A stretch of DNA of 64,000 nucleotides from Streptococcus suis (GCF_002960625.1 NZ_POJH01000034.1:20530-84529), one strand, 5' to 3'; counted from the first letter of the stretch, positions 35,921-44,402 are shown. Numbers and translations are program-made. Notes: generated by a model not told the origin, from the letters alone.

Positions 35921-36679
35921 TTATTTAAAATAACGACGGACCATACGAACCTGCATGACATTGATGTAAATATGTAAAAATGCAACAACTAGAAAGGCTA
36001 TAATTTGTCGCTCCTGCAATAGCATGCTAAGTACAAATAGGAATAGATACAAACCTGGTAACACGATTTGATTTAAAGTGAAAACGATTTGGAAACTCAT
36101 TTCGTAGTTTGCTTGTTTCTCACCTTCGTCCATTGCCTCAGCAAAGTCTTTCATTTCTTTTACCGTAGCAAATACAGACAACTTATAGTCACGAATTTTC
36201 TGAGTTAATTTCATGATAAAAATCTGACTAATGAGAAGAATAACATAGAAAACTGCATCAAATATTGACCCGTACATGAGTGCCCCCTTTTCTAAGAAGG
36301 TAACTCCAAAACCTAATCCTAAATTTAAAAGAGTCAATGACGCAGCAACATTGAAAGATATGTTCGCGTATTCTAGGTTACGAAACATTTTCATATATGT
36401 CTCATCAACACGTTCTTCATCCTCATCTGAAATAGAATGATAAAGTTTATGTGTTTGATTAGCCTTAAGAATAAAATATACGGTTCCAGCGAAAATGACA
36501 AAAGTAACGATACGCAAACAAAATAGAAAGTTATCTAGATTGACAAAAGGCGGTAATCCAAACTTAGAAATCAATACTCCAAAAAAGCCATTAAATGCAC
36601 CGAAAATTGCTCCTAAAAACAAATAGGTAAGATTCCTCATCCATCTTTGTTTTGTTGTAATCTGTTTCCCCTGTTTCAT
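35921..36679 (-). CDS. DUF3169-like membrane protein (operon gene 7)
   Basis: 252 residues, about six helices, with a central cytosolic part (SDEDEERVDETYMKMFRNLE). The order Xre regulator then this protein, overlapping by four bases (ATGA), matches the common HTH-DUF3169 pairs. Such pairs are thought to sense envelope or signal peptides, but this is not proven. Confidence 0.7.
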   Translation of the reverse strand: MKQGKQITTKQRWMRNLTYLFLGAIFGAFNGFFGVLISKFGLPPFVNLDNFLFCLRIVTFVIFAGTVYFILKANQTHKLYHSISDEDEERVDETYMKMFRNLEYANISFNVAASLTLLNLGLGFGVTFLEKGALMYGSIFDAVFYVILLISQIFIMKLTQKIRDYKLSVFATVKEMKDFAEAMDEGEKQANYEMSFQIVFTLNQIVLPGLYLFLFVLSMLLQERQIIAFLVVAFLHIYINVMQVRMVRRYFK

Positions 36680-36891
36680 TCTTCTACCTCCACTAATTGA
36701 AAGACATTCTCCACATTTTCATTAAAAATCTGTGCAATGCGCATGGCAATGACCACCGAGGGCGTGTATTCTCCCCGCTCAATCAAACTAATGGTCTGCC
36801 GTGATACTTCTGCTAACTTTGCTAGCTCTGTCTGATTGAGACCATCTCTGGCCCGCAATTCCTTGAGCCGATTTTTTAAGACATATTCCAT
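36676..36891 (-). CDS. Xre-family transcriptional regulator (operon gene 6)
   Basis: 71 residues, a single helix-turn-helix domain: LKELRARDGLNQTELAKLAE, then VSRQTISLIERGEYTPSVVI and the short tail AQIFNENVENVFQLVEVEE. This YozG/YgzD-like small type usually represses its own operon. Candidate ligands are the TTTGACAAA repeats upstream of gene 1. Confidence 0.9.
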   Translation of the reverse strand: MEYVLKNRLKELRARDGLNQTELAKLAEVSRQTISLIERGEYTPSVVIAMRIAQIFNENVENVFQLVEVEE

Positions 36892-36903
36892 GAGTTTTCC
36901 TTT

Positions 36904-37470
36904 CTAGGCTTGGTAGATAATCAAGCCTGTTTCTGTGTCTTCGACAGCTATATTCCCCTTAGCAAACTTAACCAATAAAAGATAGGTATAGTAGAAATCA
37001 CCTGCACAAGCAGCCGCATGCATGGTAGCTACCATCAGATAAAGAGATACGTCCATTCCCCCTAAGCTCGCTAGTATTGTCAAGCCTAGACTAATCACGA
37101 CAAAGGGAGCCAGGGAAATTACCAACATTTGCATCCGATTGTAGAGGGAACCTGGACTGGTAGCATAGGCCATACCGGACTTCCATTTTATCCCGTATTT
37201 GACAGGATTTTCAGGACAAAAAACCTTGAAGAAGATACCGTGAATCGCTTCATGCACAACTATCAAAAGAGGAAATAGAACCATTCCTATCCATAACTCT
37301 GGTAAGGTAAGTGTCAAATTTTGTTCTACATTAGCCAACAAGGAAAAGGCTAACTTACCGAATAGAAGAGCAAATGGGAAAATTAGAACAGTCGAAAGAA
37401 TATTCAATCCCCAGACAAATTTCTTATTTTCCATGATATTGACTTCATATAATTTCTTTTTCGCTTCCAT
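36904..37470 (-). CDS. DUF3267 putative membrane zincin (operon gene 5)
   Basis: 188 residues with four or five helices. The zinc-protease-like motif HEAIHG (HExxH) lies in LFPLLIVVHEAIHGIFFKVF, followed by KVFCPENPVKYGIKWKSGMA, the DUF3267 layout. A third ligand may be the Asp in AAACAGDFYYTYLLL near residue 160. Gene start at 37470 has GGAG seven bases upstream. It may cleave a membrane peptide or sense one. Confidence 0.82.
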   Translation of the reverse strand: MEAKKKLYEVNIMENKKFVWGLNILSTVLIFPFALLFGKLAFSLLANVEQNLTLTLPELWIGMVLFPLLIVVHEAIHGIFFKVFCPENPVKYGIKWKSGMAYATSPGSLYNRMQMLVISLAPFVVISLGLTILASLGGMDVSLYLMVATMHAAACAGDFYYTYLLLVKFAKGNIAVEDTETGLIIYQA

Positions 37471-37497
37471 CTTTCTTCTCCTTCATTTTCCTTCAAG

Positions 37498-37602
37498 CTA
37501 GACTAAACTATATAGTCCTAGAGCAACTCCAATCAGTAAGCCGAATATAGTTGCCCCTGTAATCATAATTGCTGCCATATCAGATGAAATGTGTCGTTTC
37601 AT
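37498..37602 (-). CDS. 34-aa membrane peptide (operon gene 4)
   Basis: A tiny frame, ATG 37602 to TAG 37498, reading MKRHISSDMAAIMITGATIF and GLLIGVALGLYSLV. AGGAG stands seven bases before ATG, the best-formed ribosome site of the small genes. One glycine-rich helix, no leader-peptide cleavage site. It could be a signal, toxin-like or subunit peptide. Confidence 0.65.
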   Translation of the reverse strand: MKRHISSDMAAIMITGATIFGLLIGVALGLYSLV

Positions 37603-37622
37603 AAGGTTTCTCCTGTCTTTCC

Positions 37623-37826
37623 TTAGCTTTTTTCACTATTTTTCTTTTTGTTAAATTGCAGAGCTAACACCAGTGTCGCCAATAAAGGAGGAAAGGGATA
37701 ACTCATTTCCGTCAAACCAATGTCAAATCCTAGCAAGGCAAAAATTTTAAATATCAAAATAGTTATCAAGAAGAGTGCGAAAAACAGTAGGACTACTTTC
37801 ATTCCATTTTTAACTGTCTTGTTCAT
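37623..37826 (-). CDS. 67-aa membrane protein (operon gene 3)
   Basis: 67 residues from the ATG at 37826 (GGAG, seven bases upstream). Two helices (VVLLFFALFLITILIFKIFA; YPFPPLLATLVLALQF) and a basic tail NKKKNSEKS. It overlaps gene 2 by 17 bases. Confidence 0.7.
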   Translation of the reverse strand: MNKTVKNGMKVVLLFFALFLITILIFKIFALLGFDIGLTEMSYPFPPLLATLVLALQFNKKKNSEKS

Positions 37827-38034
37827 TTTTCTTCTCCTTTTCTCTGCTGAGAGTGACATCTAAAAGAAGGAGAGAATTCATCATCATCAAGAGTATCATG
37901 GTATCTATCTCCCGACCAAATACGATGTTTTTAACTAAACTATAAATCAAATATAGTGCAACTAGAACCTGCACTCCTCGCACAACGCTTGTTCCTGTAA
38001 TCAAAATTCCTTTTTTATTGCTATTGTTTTTCAT
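37810..38034 (-). CDS. 74-aa membrane protein (operon gene 2)
   Basis: 74 residues from the ATG at 38034 (GGTGGAAAG upstream). Two helices: GVQVLVALYLIYSLVKNIVF and IDTMILLMMMNSLLLLDVTL, with a charged tail SREKEKKNEQDS. Its layout parallels gene 1 (a helix pair followed by charged residues), so genes 1 and 2 may be diverged copies. Confidence 0.7.
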   Translation of the reverse strand: MKNNSNKKGILITGTSVVRGVQVLVALYLIYSLVKNIVFGREIDTMILLMMMNSLLLLDVTLSREKEKKNEQDS

Positions 38035-38063
38035 AACTTTCCACCACTTACTCTCGACTAATT

Positions 38064-38267
38064 TTAATCTTCTTCCTTCTGCTCTTTTCTGCCAGCTAGT
38101 TTCCACAAGCGCTCATCTGTCACTGCGATAGTGCAAATGGCAAGAACGACATGGGTATTATCCAACTGCTGCCACTTCATAATGTCAGCCAGTAGGACAA
38201 AAACTAGATAGATGATCGCCATAAGTTGTACAAAACGTGTGATGTCACTATTGTTTATCTTTTTCAT
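38064..38267 (-). CDS. 67-aa membrane protein (operon gene 1)
   Basis: 67 residues, ATG with AGGAAATAAAT upstream. Two helices (FVQLMAIIYLVFVLLADIMK; THVVLAICTIAVTDERLW) and a charged C-terminus AGRKEQKEED. First gene of the operon, 58 bases below the predicted transcription start. Confidence 0.7.
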   Translation of the reverse strand: MKKINNSDITRFVQLMAIIYLVFVLLADIMKWQQLDNTHVVLAICTIAVTDERLWKLAGRKEQKEED

Positions 38268-38331
38268 ATTTATTTCCTACTTTCTGTTTATTTACCTGAT
38301 AAATTCGTTTTCATCACTTTATCTTGATATC

Positions 38332-38416
38332 ATTGTAACACTTCATTTTCTTTTTGACAAGTATCTTTGTCAAAAAAATAATAATTTTTGTCAAAAAGTT
38401 TATGAAATTTGTCAAA
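38332..38416 (-). promoter_or_regulatory. Operon promoter with 21-bp-spaced TTTGACAAA repeats
   Basis: On the minus strand the promoter is TTGTCA (38360-38355), 17 bases, TACAAT (38337-38332). Upstream stand three direct copies of TTTGACAAA, at 38416-38408, 38395-38387 and 38374-38366, each exactly 21 bases apart. A fourth copy in the opposite sense (38353-38361, TTTGACAAG on the plus strand) overlaps the -35. Repeats two helical turns apart usually bind a dimer or oligomer on one DNA face. Confidence 0.82.
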
Positions 38417-38455
38417 ATGTAGCGAATGATGGTCAGAATGACTATAATAAGATAC

Positions 38456-38490
38456 AAAAAAACTCCTTCATCCAAAGGATAAAAGAGTTT
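38456..38490 (-). terminator. Terminator of alaS
   Basis: AAACTC-TTTTATCC and GGATGAAG-GAGTTT pair with a three-base loop, followed on the minus strand by TTTTTG. It separates alaS from the downstream membrane operon. Confidence 0.85.
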
Positions 38491-38499
38491 AGTGAGCGA

Positions 38500-41118
38500 T
38501 TAGAGATTGTCAGCTACGCTGTTCAAGAGGGTTTGGATAGCAGATGCATCGCTACCACCGGCCATAGCCATATCTGGCTTACCACCACCGCGACCTGCAA
38601 CGATTGGAGCAAGGACCTTGATGAGGTTGCCTGCATGGACATCGCTTGATTTGCTGGCTACAAGGACATTGACCTTATCACCGATGGCTGCTACTAGCAC
38701 CAAGACATCTGAGTAGTCTTTTTGCTTCCAGTTATCCGCAAAGGTACGGAGGGCACCTGCGTCTGATACTTGGACTTGGCTGGCAATGTAGCGAACACCA
38801 TTGGTCTCTTTGACATCTTTGAAGACATCACCTGCTGCCGCTGCTGCTGCTTTTTCTTTCAGAGAAGCATTTTCTTTTTGCAAGTCACGAACTTGTTCTT
38901 GAAGGTTTGCGACCTTGTTTGGCACTTCCTTGATTTGTGGTGACTTGATGGTTGCTGCTACTTCTTTGAGCGCATCTTCTTGGTCACGGTAGGCAAGGAA
39001 GGCTTCACGACCTGTTACCGCGATGATACGGCGGGTACCTGAACCGATACCTTCTTCTTTCAAGATCTTGAAGATACCGATTTCAGCAGTGTTGCCCACA
39101 TGGGTACCACCACAAAGTTCGATAGAATAGTCACCGATGGTTACCACACGGACATTTTTACCATATTTTTCACCGAAGAGGGCCATGGCACCCATTTCCT
39201 TGGCTGTGTCAATATCGGTCTCAACTGTCACAACTGGAATAGCATTCCAAATTTGCTCATTGACTTCTTCTTCGATACGACGGAGTTCTTCAGCAGTAAC
39301 AGCCTCAAAGTGAGTAAAGTCAAAGCGGAGGAAGTCTTGCTCATTCAAGGAACCAGCCTGAGTTGCGTGTTCACCAATGATCTTGTGAAGAGCCGCATGG
39401 AGCAAGTGAGTTGCCGTGTGGTTTTTCTCAACGCCACGACGACGGTCTGTGTCGATTTCAAGTGTGTAAGTTTGACCAAGTGAAATGCTTGCAGTCAATT
39501 CAACCGTGTGTAATGGCTGGCCATTTGGTGCTTTCTGCACATCGATGACAGTCGCAACAATATCCCCAGCGGCATTTTTAATGACACCACGGTCTGCCAC
39601 CTGACCACCCATTTCAGCATAGAATGGTGTTTGGTCAAAGACGAGGAGGGCTTGTCCTTCTGACACCGCTTCTGTCCGCTCATTGTCAGCGATAATGACT
39701 TCCAACTTGGCATCTAGGCTAGTTTGACCATAGACAAAGGTTGAGCTTTCAGTAATGCCTGCTAGGGTTTCATTTTGCATACCCATTGAACCACCTTTGA
39801 CAACAGCCGCACGCGCACGGTCCTGCTGCTCCTTCATGGCAGCCTTGAAGCCTTCGTGGTCAATCTTGTAGCCTGCATCTTCTGCCAATTCTTCTGTCAA
39901 TTCCACAGGGAAACCATAGGTATCATAGAGTTTGAAGATGTCTTGACCTTCAAGCGTGTCCTTACCTGCTGCTTTCAACTGGGCCAATAATTGATCCAAG
40001 TGACCGCTACCAGCGTCAATGGTACGAGCAAAGGTTTCTTCCTCACGCTTGACGATTTTTTCGATGAATTCGCGTTTTTCAAGGACTTCTGGGTAATAGC
40101 TTTCCATGATGTTGCCAACTGTTTCCACCAATTTGTAGAGGAATGGTTCTGTGATACCCAAGCGACGACCGTGCATAACCGCACGACGAAGCAAGCGACG
40201 AAGGACATAACCACGACCTTCATTTCCTGGAAGAGCACCATCACCGATAGCAAATGAAAGAGCACGGATGTGGTCTGCGATAACCTTGAAGCTCATATTG
40301 TCGCCATCTTGGTCATAAGTTTTGCCAGAAATCTTCTCTACCTCGCGAATGATTGGCAAGAAGAGGTCGGTTTCAAAGTTAGTCTTAGCCCCCTGGAAAA
40401 TAGCTGCCAAACGCTCCAAACCTGCACCCGTATCAATGTTTTTGTTTGGCAATTCCTTATACTCAGAACGCGGAACAGCTGGGTCTGCGTTGAATTGTGA
40501 CAATACGATATTCCAAATCTCGATGTAACGATCGTTTTCAATATCTTCTTCCAAAAGACGAATACCAATGTTTTCAGGGTCAAAGTCAGTACCACGGTCA
40601 AAGAAAATCTCCGTATCTGGACCTGAAGGACCTGCACCGATTTCCCAGAAGTTATCTTCAAGTGGAATGAGATGGCTTGGCTCAACACCAAGAGCAATCC
40701 AGCGATTGTAAGAATCCACATCATCTGGATAGTAGGTCATGTAGAGCTTGTCTTTTGGAAAGGCAAACCATTCTGGGCTGGTCAAGAGCTCAAAGCCCCA
40801 CTCAATCGCTTCATCACGGAAGTAATCACCAATCGAGAAGTTACCAAGCATTTCAAACATGGTGTGGTGGCGAGCTGTCTTACCAACGTTTTCAATATCG
40901 TTGGTACGGATTGATTTTTGTGCGTTTGTAATCCGTGGATTGTCAGGAATGACAGAGCCATCGAAATATTTTTTAAGCGTTGCCACACCAGAGTTGATCC
41001 ACAAGAGAGTTGGATCGTTAACAGGGACAAGATTTGCGGAAGGCTCAACAGAGTGACCCTTTGATTTCCAGAAATCCAACCACATTTGGCGGATTTGTGC
41101 AGATGATAATTGTTTCAT
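38500..41118 (-). CDS. alaS: Alanyl-tRNA synthetase
   Basis: 872 residues, full length. The class II catalytic core is N-terminal ([37 protein letters not shown]), followed by the editing domain zinc motif [11 protein letters not shown] and [13 protein letters not shown], and the C-terminal coiled coil and DHHA1 domain ([13 protein letters not shown] [14 protein letters not shown]). It charges tRNA-Ala and clears Ser and Gly. A T-box of alanine type lies two genes upstream in the same direction. Confidence 0.97.
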   Translation of the reverse strand: MKQLSSAQIRQMWLDFWKSKGHSVEPSANLVPVNDPTLLWINSGVATLKKYFDGSVIPDNPRITNAQKSIRTNDIENVGKTARHHTMFEMLGNFSIGDYFRDEAIEWGFELLTSPEWFAFPKDKLYMTYYPDDVDSYNRWIALGVEPSHLIPLEDNFWEIGAGPSGPDTEIFFDRGTDFDPENIGIRLLEEDIENDRYIEIWNIVLSQFNADPAVPRSEYKELPNKNIDTGAGLERLAAIFQGAKTNFETDLFLPIIREVEKISGKTYDQDGDNMSFKVIADHIRALSFAIGDGALPGNEGRGYVLRRLLRRAVMHGRRLGITEPFLYKLVETVGNIMESYYPEVLEKREFIEKIVKREEETFARTIDAGSGHLDQLLAQLKAAGKDTLEGQDIFKLYDTYGFPVELTEELAEDAGYKIDHEGFKAAMKEQQDRARAAVVKGGSMGMQNETLAGITESSTFVYGQTSLDAKLEVIIADNERTEAVSEGQALLVFDQTPFYAEMGGQVADRGVIKNAAGDIVATVIDVQKAPNGQPLHTVELTASISLGQTYTLEIDTDRRRGVEKNHTATHLLHAALHKIIGEHATQAGSLNEQDFLRFDFTHFEAVTAEELRRIEEEVNEQIWNAIPVVTVETDIDTAKEMGAMALFGEKYGKNVRVVTIGDYSIELCGGTHVGNTAEIGIFKILKEEGIGSGTRRIIAVTGREAFLAYRDQEDALKEVAATIKSPQIKEVPNKVANLQEQVRDLQKENASLKEKAAAAAAGDVFKDVKETNGVRYIASQVQVSDAGALRTFADNWKQKDYSDVLVLVAAIGDKVNVLVASKSSDVHAGNLIKVLAPIVAGRGGGKPDMAMAGGSDASAIQTLLNSVADNL

Positions 41119-41330
41119 AATTAAGATACCAAGCCCGATTAGAAGGCGACTGAAAAATAGGAAACTGACAGGAAATCCTGATTTCCTAGACAGTTTATCT
41201 TTTTTCCGAGCCTTCCGGGCGTGTTCAATTCAGAAAATTATCCAAATTGAACATTTCCTTTCATACTTAGTGATAATTAGGTAGGTTCAATTTAGCAAGC
41301 TAGCTAACTGAACCATTTTTTTATTCTACG
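41119..41330 (-). other. Hairpin-rich leader between the LURP-like gene and alaS
   Basis: No gene. It holds three inverted repeats: AAACTG/CAGTTT enclosing AGGAAATC/GATTTCCT (41162-41196); TGTTCAATT/AATTGAACA (41222-41253); and an imperfect pair beginning GGTTCAATTTAGC (41284-41314). The last has a T-run only on the plus strand, so it would not stop minus-strand transcription into alaS. The TTCAATT arms of the second and third repeats are alike, suggesting duplication. Confidence 0.6.
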
Positions 41331-41336
41331 TTACGG

Positions 41337-41822
41337 TTAACTGGATGCATCTTCCATCATTTCGACGTAGTCGATTGCGACCACCAGGGAAATGACCAAG
41401 TCTGCATAGTCATCCTCGACTACTGTTACGGAGTAACGAGAAGTCAGGTGAAAGAGTTCTTTGGAGATTTCAGCTACTAGCTGACCATCAGGTTTTTTCA
41501 ATCGAAAATCCAAGTCCCAGATATTGCCTTCTAGGACCAAGCCTAGATTTTCCACGCTATAGCGGTCCTTGAAAAAGGTCCATTCCTTTTGCAAGTAGAA
41601 TGAATGCCCGTCCGCCATATCAATGGTAAATTGGGGTAGGAAGGTCAAAAATTTCTTGGTAATCCGACAAACTTCTCCACCTCTGGCATTGGTCACCGTA
41701 AACCGCTTGGGAATTTCAAAGAAGGTGCCCTCAACCTGATAAGCAAGCTGTCCATGACTATCATGAATATCAAATTTTTCACCACCCAAAACAAAACGTT
41801 GTTTGACCTGAAATTGTTTCAT
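41337..41822 (-). CDS. LURP-one-related / scramblase-like beta-barrel protein
   Basis: 161 residues from the ATG at 41822 (GGAGGGAGTC), all beta strands with no membrane segment: MKQFQVKQRFVLGGEKFDIH, then LAYQVEGTFFEIPKRFTV, KEWTFFKDRYSVENLGLVLE. This is the LURP-one/Tubby-like fold (YxjI group). The molecular role is unknown. It sits directly behind an alanine T-box and before alaS, implying shared control. Confidence 0.82.
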   Translation of the reverse strand: MKQFQVKQRFVLGGEKFDIHDSHGQLAYQVEGTFFEIPKRFTVTNARGGEVCRITKKFLTFLPQFTIDMADGHSFYLQKEWTFFKDRYSVENLGLVLEGNIWDLDFRLKKPDGQLVAEISKELFHLTSRYSVTVVEDDYADLVISLVVAIDYVEMMEDASS

Positions 41823-41832
41823 GACTCCCTCC

Positions 41833-42005
41833 AAAAAATGACAAGAAATCAAACGAAGGGCGAAAAACCGCGGTACCACCTTCATTCAATGACTTGTCAT
41901 TCTCATTTCATATTCAATAATGTATTCCATTAAGTAGCAAAATACTCGGCTTAGATGGCTCGCAACAACCGCCAATTTTCTGGACTAAGGGATCGAGTAT
42001 TTATT
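41833..42005 (-). promoter_or_regulatory. T-box riboswitch, specifier probably GCC (Ala)
   Basis: Minus-strand RNA. Stem I closes with AATACTC/GAGTATT (42002-41941) and contains a distal loop GGCGGTTGTTGCGAGCC. On its 3' side TAAGCCGAG offers GCC, an Ala codon, at the specifier position. The T-box antiterminator sequence GGTGGTACCGCGG is at 41880-41868, flanked by GAAGG/CCTTC. The competing terminator is ATGACAAG/CTTGTCAT (41900-41893 with 41845-41838), followed by TTTTT. Uncharged tRNA-Ala should permit read-through into the LURP-like gene and alaS. Confidence 0.9.
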
Positions 42006-42022
42006 CTTAATAGGTTTGGTTC

Positions 42023-42994
42023 TTACTGACCTGACGAGCTTTCAGTTGTAGAACTTGAAGCTTCTGTTGAAGAACTGCTTTCATCAGTCGCCACATATTG
42101 TGATAGAAGGTTCTGGAAGGCAGGATCTTTAATCTTAACATTAGCTTTTGAAAGGGCATCTTTCAAGACAGTTGCTACAAAGGTTGCATCATTTTGTTTT
42201 TGTGCAATAATAATTTCCTTCAGCTTGTCCTTGTAATCTTCCCAGTTAGCTGATTTTTCAGATTTAGCTTCTAGTTTAACAACGTAATAGCTAGTTGTGT
42301 ACGTCGTCATATCTACGACGGTCACTACAGATGCACCAACTTGACCAGCATTCAATGCAAAGATAGCTGATTTAACTTCGGTCGGAACTGTTGTAGAAGT
42401 AGAATCAAACTTGATTTCTCCACCGTTTTCCTTAGTTGCAGTATCTGTAGAATTATCCTTAGCCAACTGAGCGAAGTCAGCACCTTCAGCCTGAGCGGCA
42501 GCTAGGATTTCCTTAGCTTTTGCTTCATCATCTAGCTTGATGATACGGGCAGTCACTTCTGGAGTGTAAGCTTCATAAGCAGCTTTGTAGTTTTCATCAG
42601 TCAACTCTTTTTCAGCGGCTTGCTTGACAGCATATTCTACCAATTTGTTGGTACGGATTTGTTCCTTGTAGGTATCCGTCGTTAAACCTGCTGAAGCAAG
42701 AGCTGTTGCAAATGAATCACCGTACTGCTCAGCCATTTTATCATAGGCTTCATTGACCTCTTTATCCGATACCTTATCGCCATACTGTTCTTCAAAAACA
42801 TGACCGATAACCATAGAAAGCAAAACTTGTTGAGCTTGGGCATTGGTTTTCACCTGCTCGTAGAACTCTGATACAGAGATGGCATTGCCTTTCATGGTAA
42901 TAATATCTTTATCTGCTGCACTTGAGCAAGCTGCAAGTGTCACAGTTGCAAGGAGGGTCACTGCACCTGCAAGAATTTTTTTGGTTTTCTTCAT
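42023..42994 (-). CDS. prsA: Foldase lipoprotein PrsA (peptidyl-prolyl isomerase)
   Basis: 323 residues. A lipoprotein signal (KKILAGAVTLLATVTLAAC) puts the lipidated Cys at residue 23. Next come a SurA-like N-domain, a parvulin-like domain (VTARIIKLDDEAKAKEILAA, then FAQLAKDNSTDTATKENGGE) and a Ser/Thr/Glu-rich tail. It assists folding of secreted proteins on the outer membrane face. An extended -10 (TGGTATAAT, 43038-43030) lies before it. Confidence 0.93.
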   Translation of the reverse strand: MKKTKKILAGAVTLLATVTLAACSSAADKDIITMKGNAISVSEFYEQVKTNAQAQQVLLSMVIGHVFEEQYGDKVSDKEVNEAYDKMAEQYGDSFATALASAGLTTDTYKEQIRTNKLVEYAVKQAAEKELTDENYKAAYEAYTPEVTARIIKLDDEAKAKEILAAAQAEGADFAQLAKDNSTDTATKENGGEIKFDSTSTTVPTEVKSAIFALNAGQVGASVVTVVDMTTYTTSYYVVKLEAKSEKSANWEDYKDKLKEIIIAQKQNDATFVATVLKDALSKANVKIKDPAFQNLLSQYVATDESSSSTEASSSTTESSSGQ

Positions 42995-43029
42995 TTAGAA
43001 AATCTCTCCTTTTCTTCATTAACCCTTTC

Positions 43030-43038
43030 ATTATACCA
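43030..43038 (-). promoter_or_regulatory. prsA extended -10 promoter
   Basis: TGGTATAAT on the minus strand, 36 bases before the prsA ATG; an AAAAGGAGAG ribosome site lies between. Confidence 0.6.
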
Positions 43039-43056
43039 TAAAATCTTAAAAAGAGC

Positions 43057-43776
43057 TTAATTTTCTGCAAGGTTTAGGTCTACATTCTCTACATTTTTTC
43101 GTAGCATGAGCAGACCATCACTCATAGAAATCAGACTGGCTGTTAAGTCCGGATTGTCCAGGGTCGCATCAAATAAACGTTGCAAGCCTTTGTAGATGGT
43201 CCTCTGGCCACGACGAACTTCCATGATGTCTTTGGCGACATCTCCCCCCTGGAAAATATCATCCAAGACAACCAAGCCACCGACCTTGACCTTTTTCAAG
43301 ACCTCTGGCAAAAATACGATGTACTTAGACTTGGCAGAGTCCATAAAAACAAAGTCATAGCTATCATCAGGCAGGCTTGGCAGCAAGTCCATCGCCTCAC
43401 CTTCGAGCAACTCAATTTGCTTCCGACTATCGAACTTAGCAAAATTTTCCTTGGCAAATCCAATCATCTCTTCATTGCGGTCGATGGTGGTAATCTGCGA
43501 CTGGGGACTATTTTCAGCCATCAACAGAGCTGAGAAGCCAATGGCAGTCCCGATTTCCAAAATACGATCGGGCTGCAGGGTCTGCATGAGCAGGCGGAAA
43601 TAGGCCACGGTTTCATGGGGAATAATGGGAATATTTTCCTGACGGGCAAAGTCCTCTAATTCCTTGAGAAAACCTGTATGTTGCGCCTGACGTGTTCGCA
43701 TAAAGTCCACAATCTCTTCCTTGACAACCGGACGGCGCATATTGTGGTTTGCGTTTTTAGAATATGATTCAACCAT
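43057..43776 (-). CDS. trmR: tRNA (5-hydroxyuridine-34) O-methyltransferase TrmR-like
   Basis: 239 residues from the ATG at 43776 (MVESYSKNANHNMRRPVVKE). Rossmann SAM-methyltransferase of the class I O-methyltransferase group: PDRILEIGTAIGFSALLMAE (SAM site), ITTIDRNEEM, DDSYDFVFMDSAKSKYIVFL and VVLDDIFQGG (metal site). Homologues methylate ho5U34 in tRNA. The frame extends to 43821, but a TATAAT box lies in that extension, ending seven bases before the chosen ATG. Confidence 0.85.
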   Translation of the reverse strand: MVESYSKNANHNMRRPVVKEEIVDFMRTRQAQHTGFLKELEDFARQENIPIIPHETVAYFRLLMQTLQPDRILEIGTAIGFSALLMAENSPQSQITTIDRNEEMIGFAKENFAKFDSRKQIELLEGEAMDLLPSLPDDSYDFVFMDSAKSKYIVFLPEVLKKVKVGGLVVLDDIFQGGDVAKDIMEVRRGQRTIYKGLQRLFDATLDNPDLTASLISMSDGLLMLRKNVENVDLNLAEN

Positions 43777-43783
43777 AGGGTCC

Positions 43784-43792
43784 ATTATAGCA
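43784..43792 (-). promoter_or_regulatory. trmR extended -10 (leaderless geometry)
   Basis: TGCTATAAT (43792-43784), seven bases, then ATG. No SD lies between. The arrangement is identical to that of hemW. Confidence 0.7.
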
Positions 43793-43853
43793 TAAGTCGC
43801 CAACAATTTCTTCCCATACATACTAAAAGACAGGATTTCTCCTGCCTTTTTGC

Positions 43854-44402
43854 TTACATATTTTTGGCATAGTCCAGGCGATAACCTAGATTAGCAAAGA
43901 GTTTCTGTACTCGTTTTATGGTGGCTACTTTACCGAATAAGAGATGGTACTGGTCGGCATTCATCTCTACAGCAGCCAAACAAAACTGTTCACTAGCATA
44001 TTTTTCATCAATAATCGCAGCCCAGTCTGGCACATTGCCAGTTTCCTCCAAGCCAGCCGAATCTAGTTTTAACAAAATCCCTGCATTTCGTACAGGCTGT
44101 AGACAATCAAAAGCCGCGATAAAATCAAATAAGCGATCCTTGCGTGGTCGAACACAGACGTACCGATTATGCTCCAGTAAAGCTAGTAGAATAAGCAACA
44201 AATTGTCCTTTTCTACTTCTCCCACACGATCTAAGAAGGCATCAAATGCCTCTGGTGATAAAATACCTTCTAGCAAGTCTAAAATGTGATTGGGATCACT
44301 TGCAAAGACGCTCTCTTTTAATTGGATAAATATATCTCGGTTGCCCTCAGATAGTAGGTCAGCAATCTCAAAAATATCCTGTAAATTTTCTTCTGTTAGC
44401 AT
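43854..44402 (-). CDS. Uncharacterised protein (DUF6630-like)
   Basis: 182 residues, soluble, acidic. Leucine-rich helices at the start (MLTEENLQDIFEIADLLSEG), a middle NRYVCVRPRKDRLFDFIAAF and a C-terminal WAAIIDEKYASEQFCLAAVE region. The closest family I recall is DUF6630, of unknown role. It follows the PH-like gene by 23 bases. Confidence 0.6.
   Translation of the reverse strand: MLTEENLQDIFEIADLLSEGNRDIFIQLKESVFASDPNHILDLLEGILSPEAFDAFLDRVGEVEKDNLLLILLALLEHNRYVCVRPRKDRLFDFIAAFDCLQPVRNAGILLKLDSAGLEETGNVPDWAAIIDEKYASEQFCLAAVEMNADQYHLLFGKVATIKRVQKLFANLGYRLDYAKNM

Noticed and set aside
38437..38452. Plus-strand TATAAT near 38444 as a promoter
   Set aside because: No plus-strand gene or good -35 is associated; it faces into the alaS terminator.
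41222..41256. Nine-codon leader peptide (MFNLDNFLN) before alaS as an attenuator
   Set aside because: It contains no Ala codons and the SD is too close to the ATG; alanine control is already explained by the T-box.
41284..41324. Terminator between the LURP-like gene and alaS
   Set aside because: The T-run is on the plus strand, opposite to both genes, so it would not stop alaS transcription.
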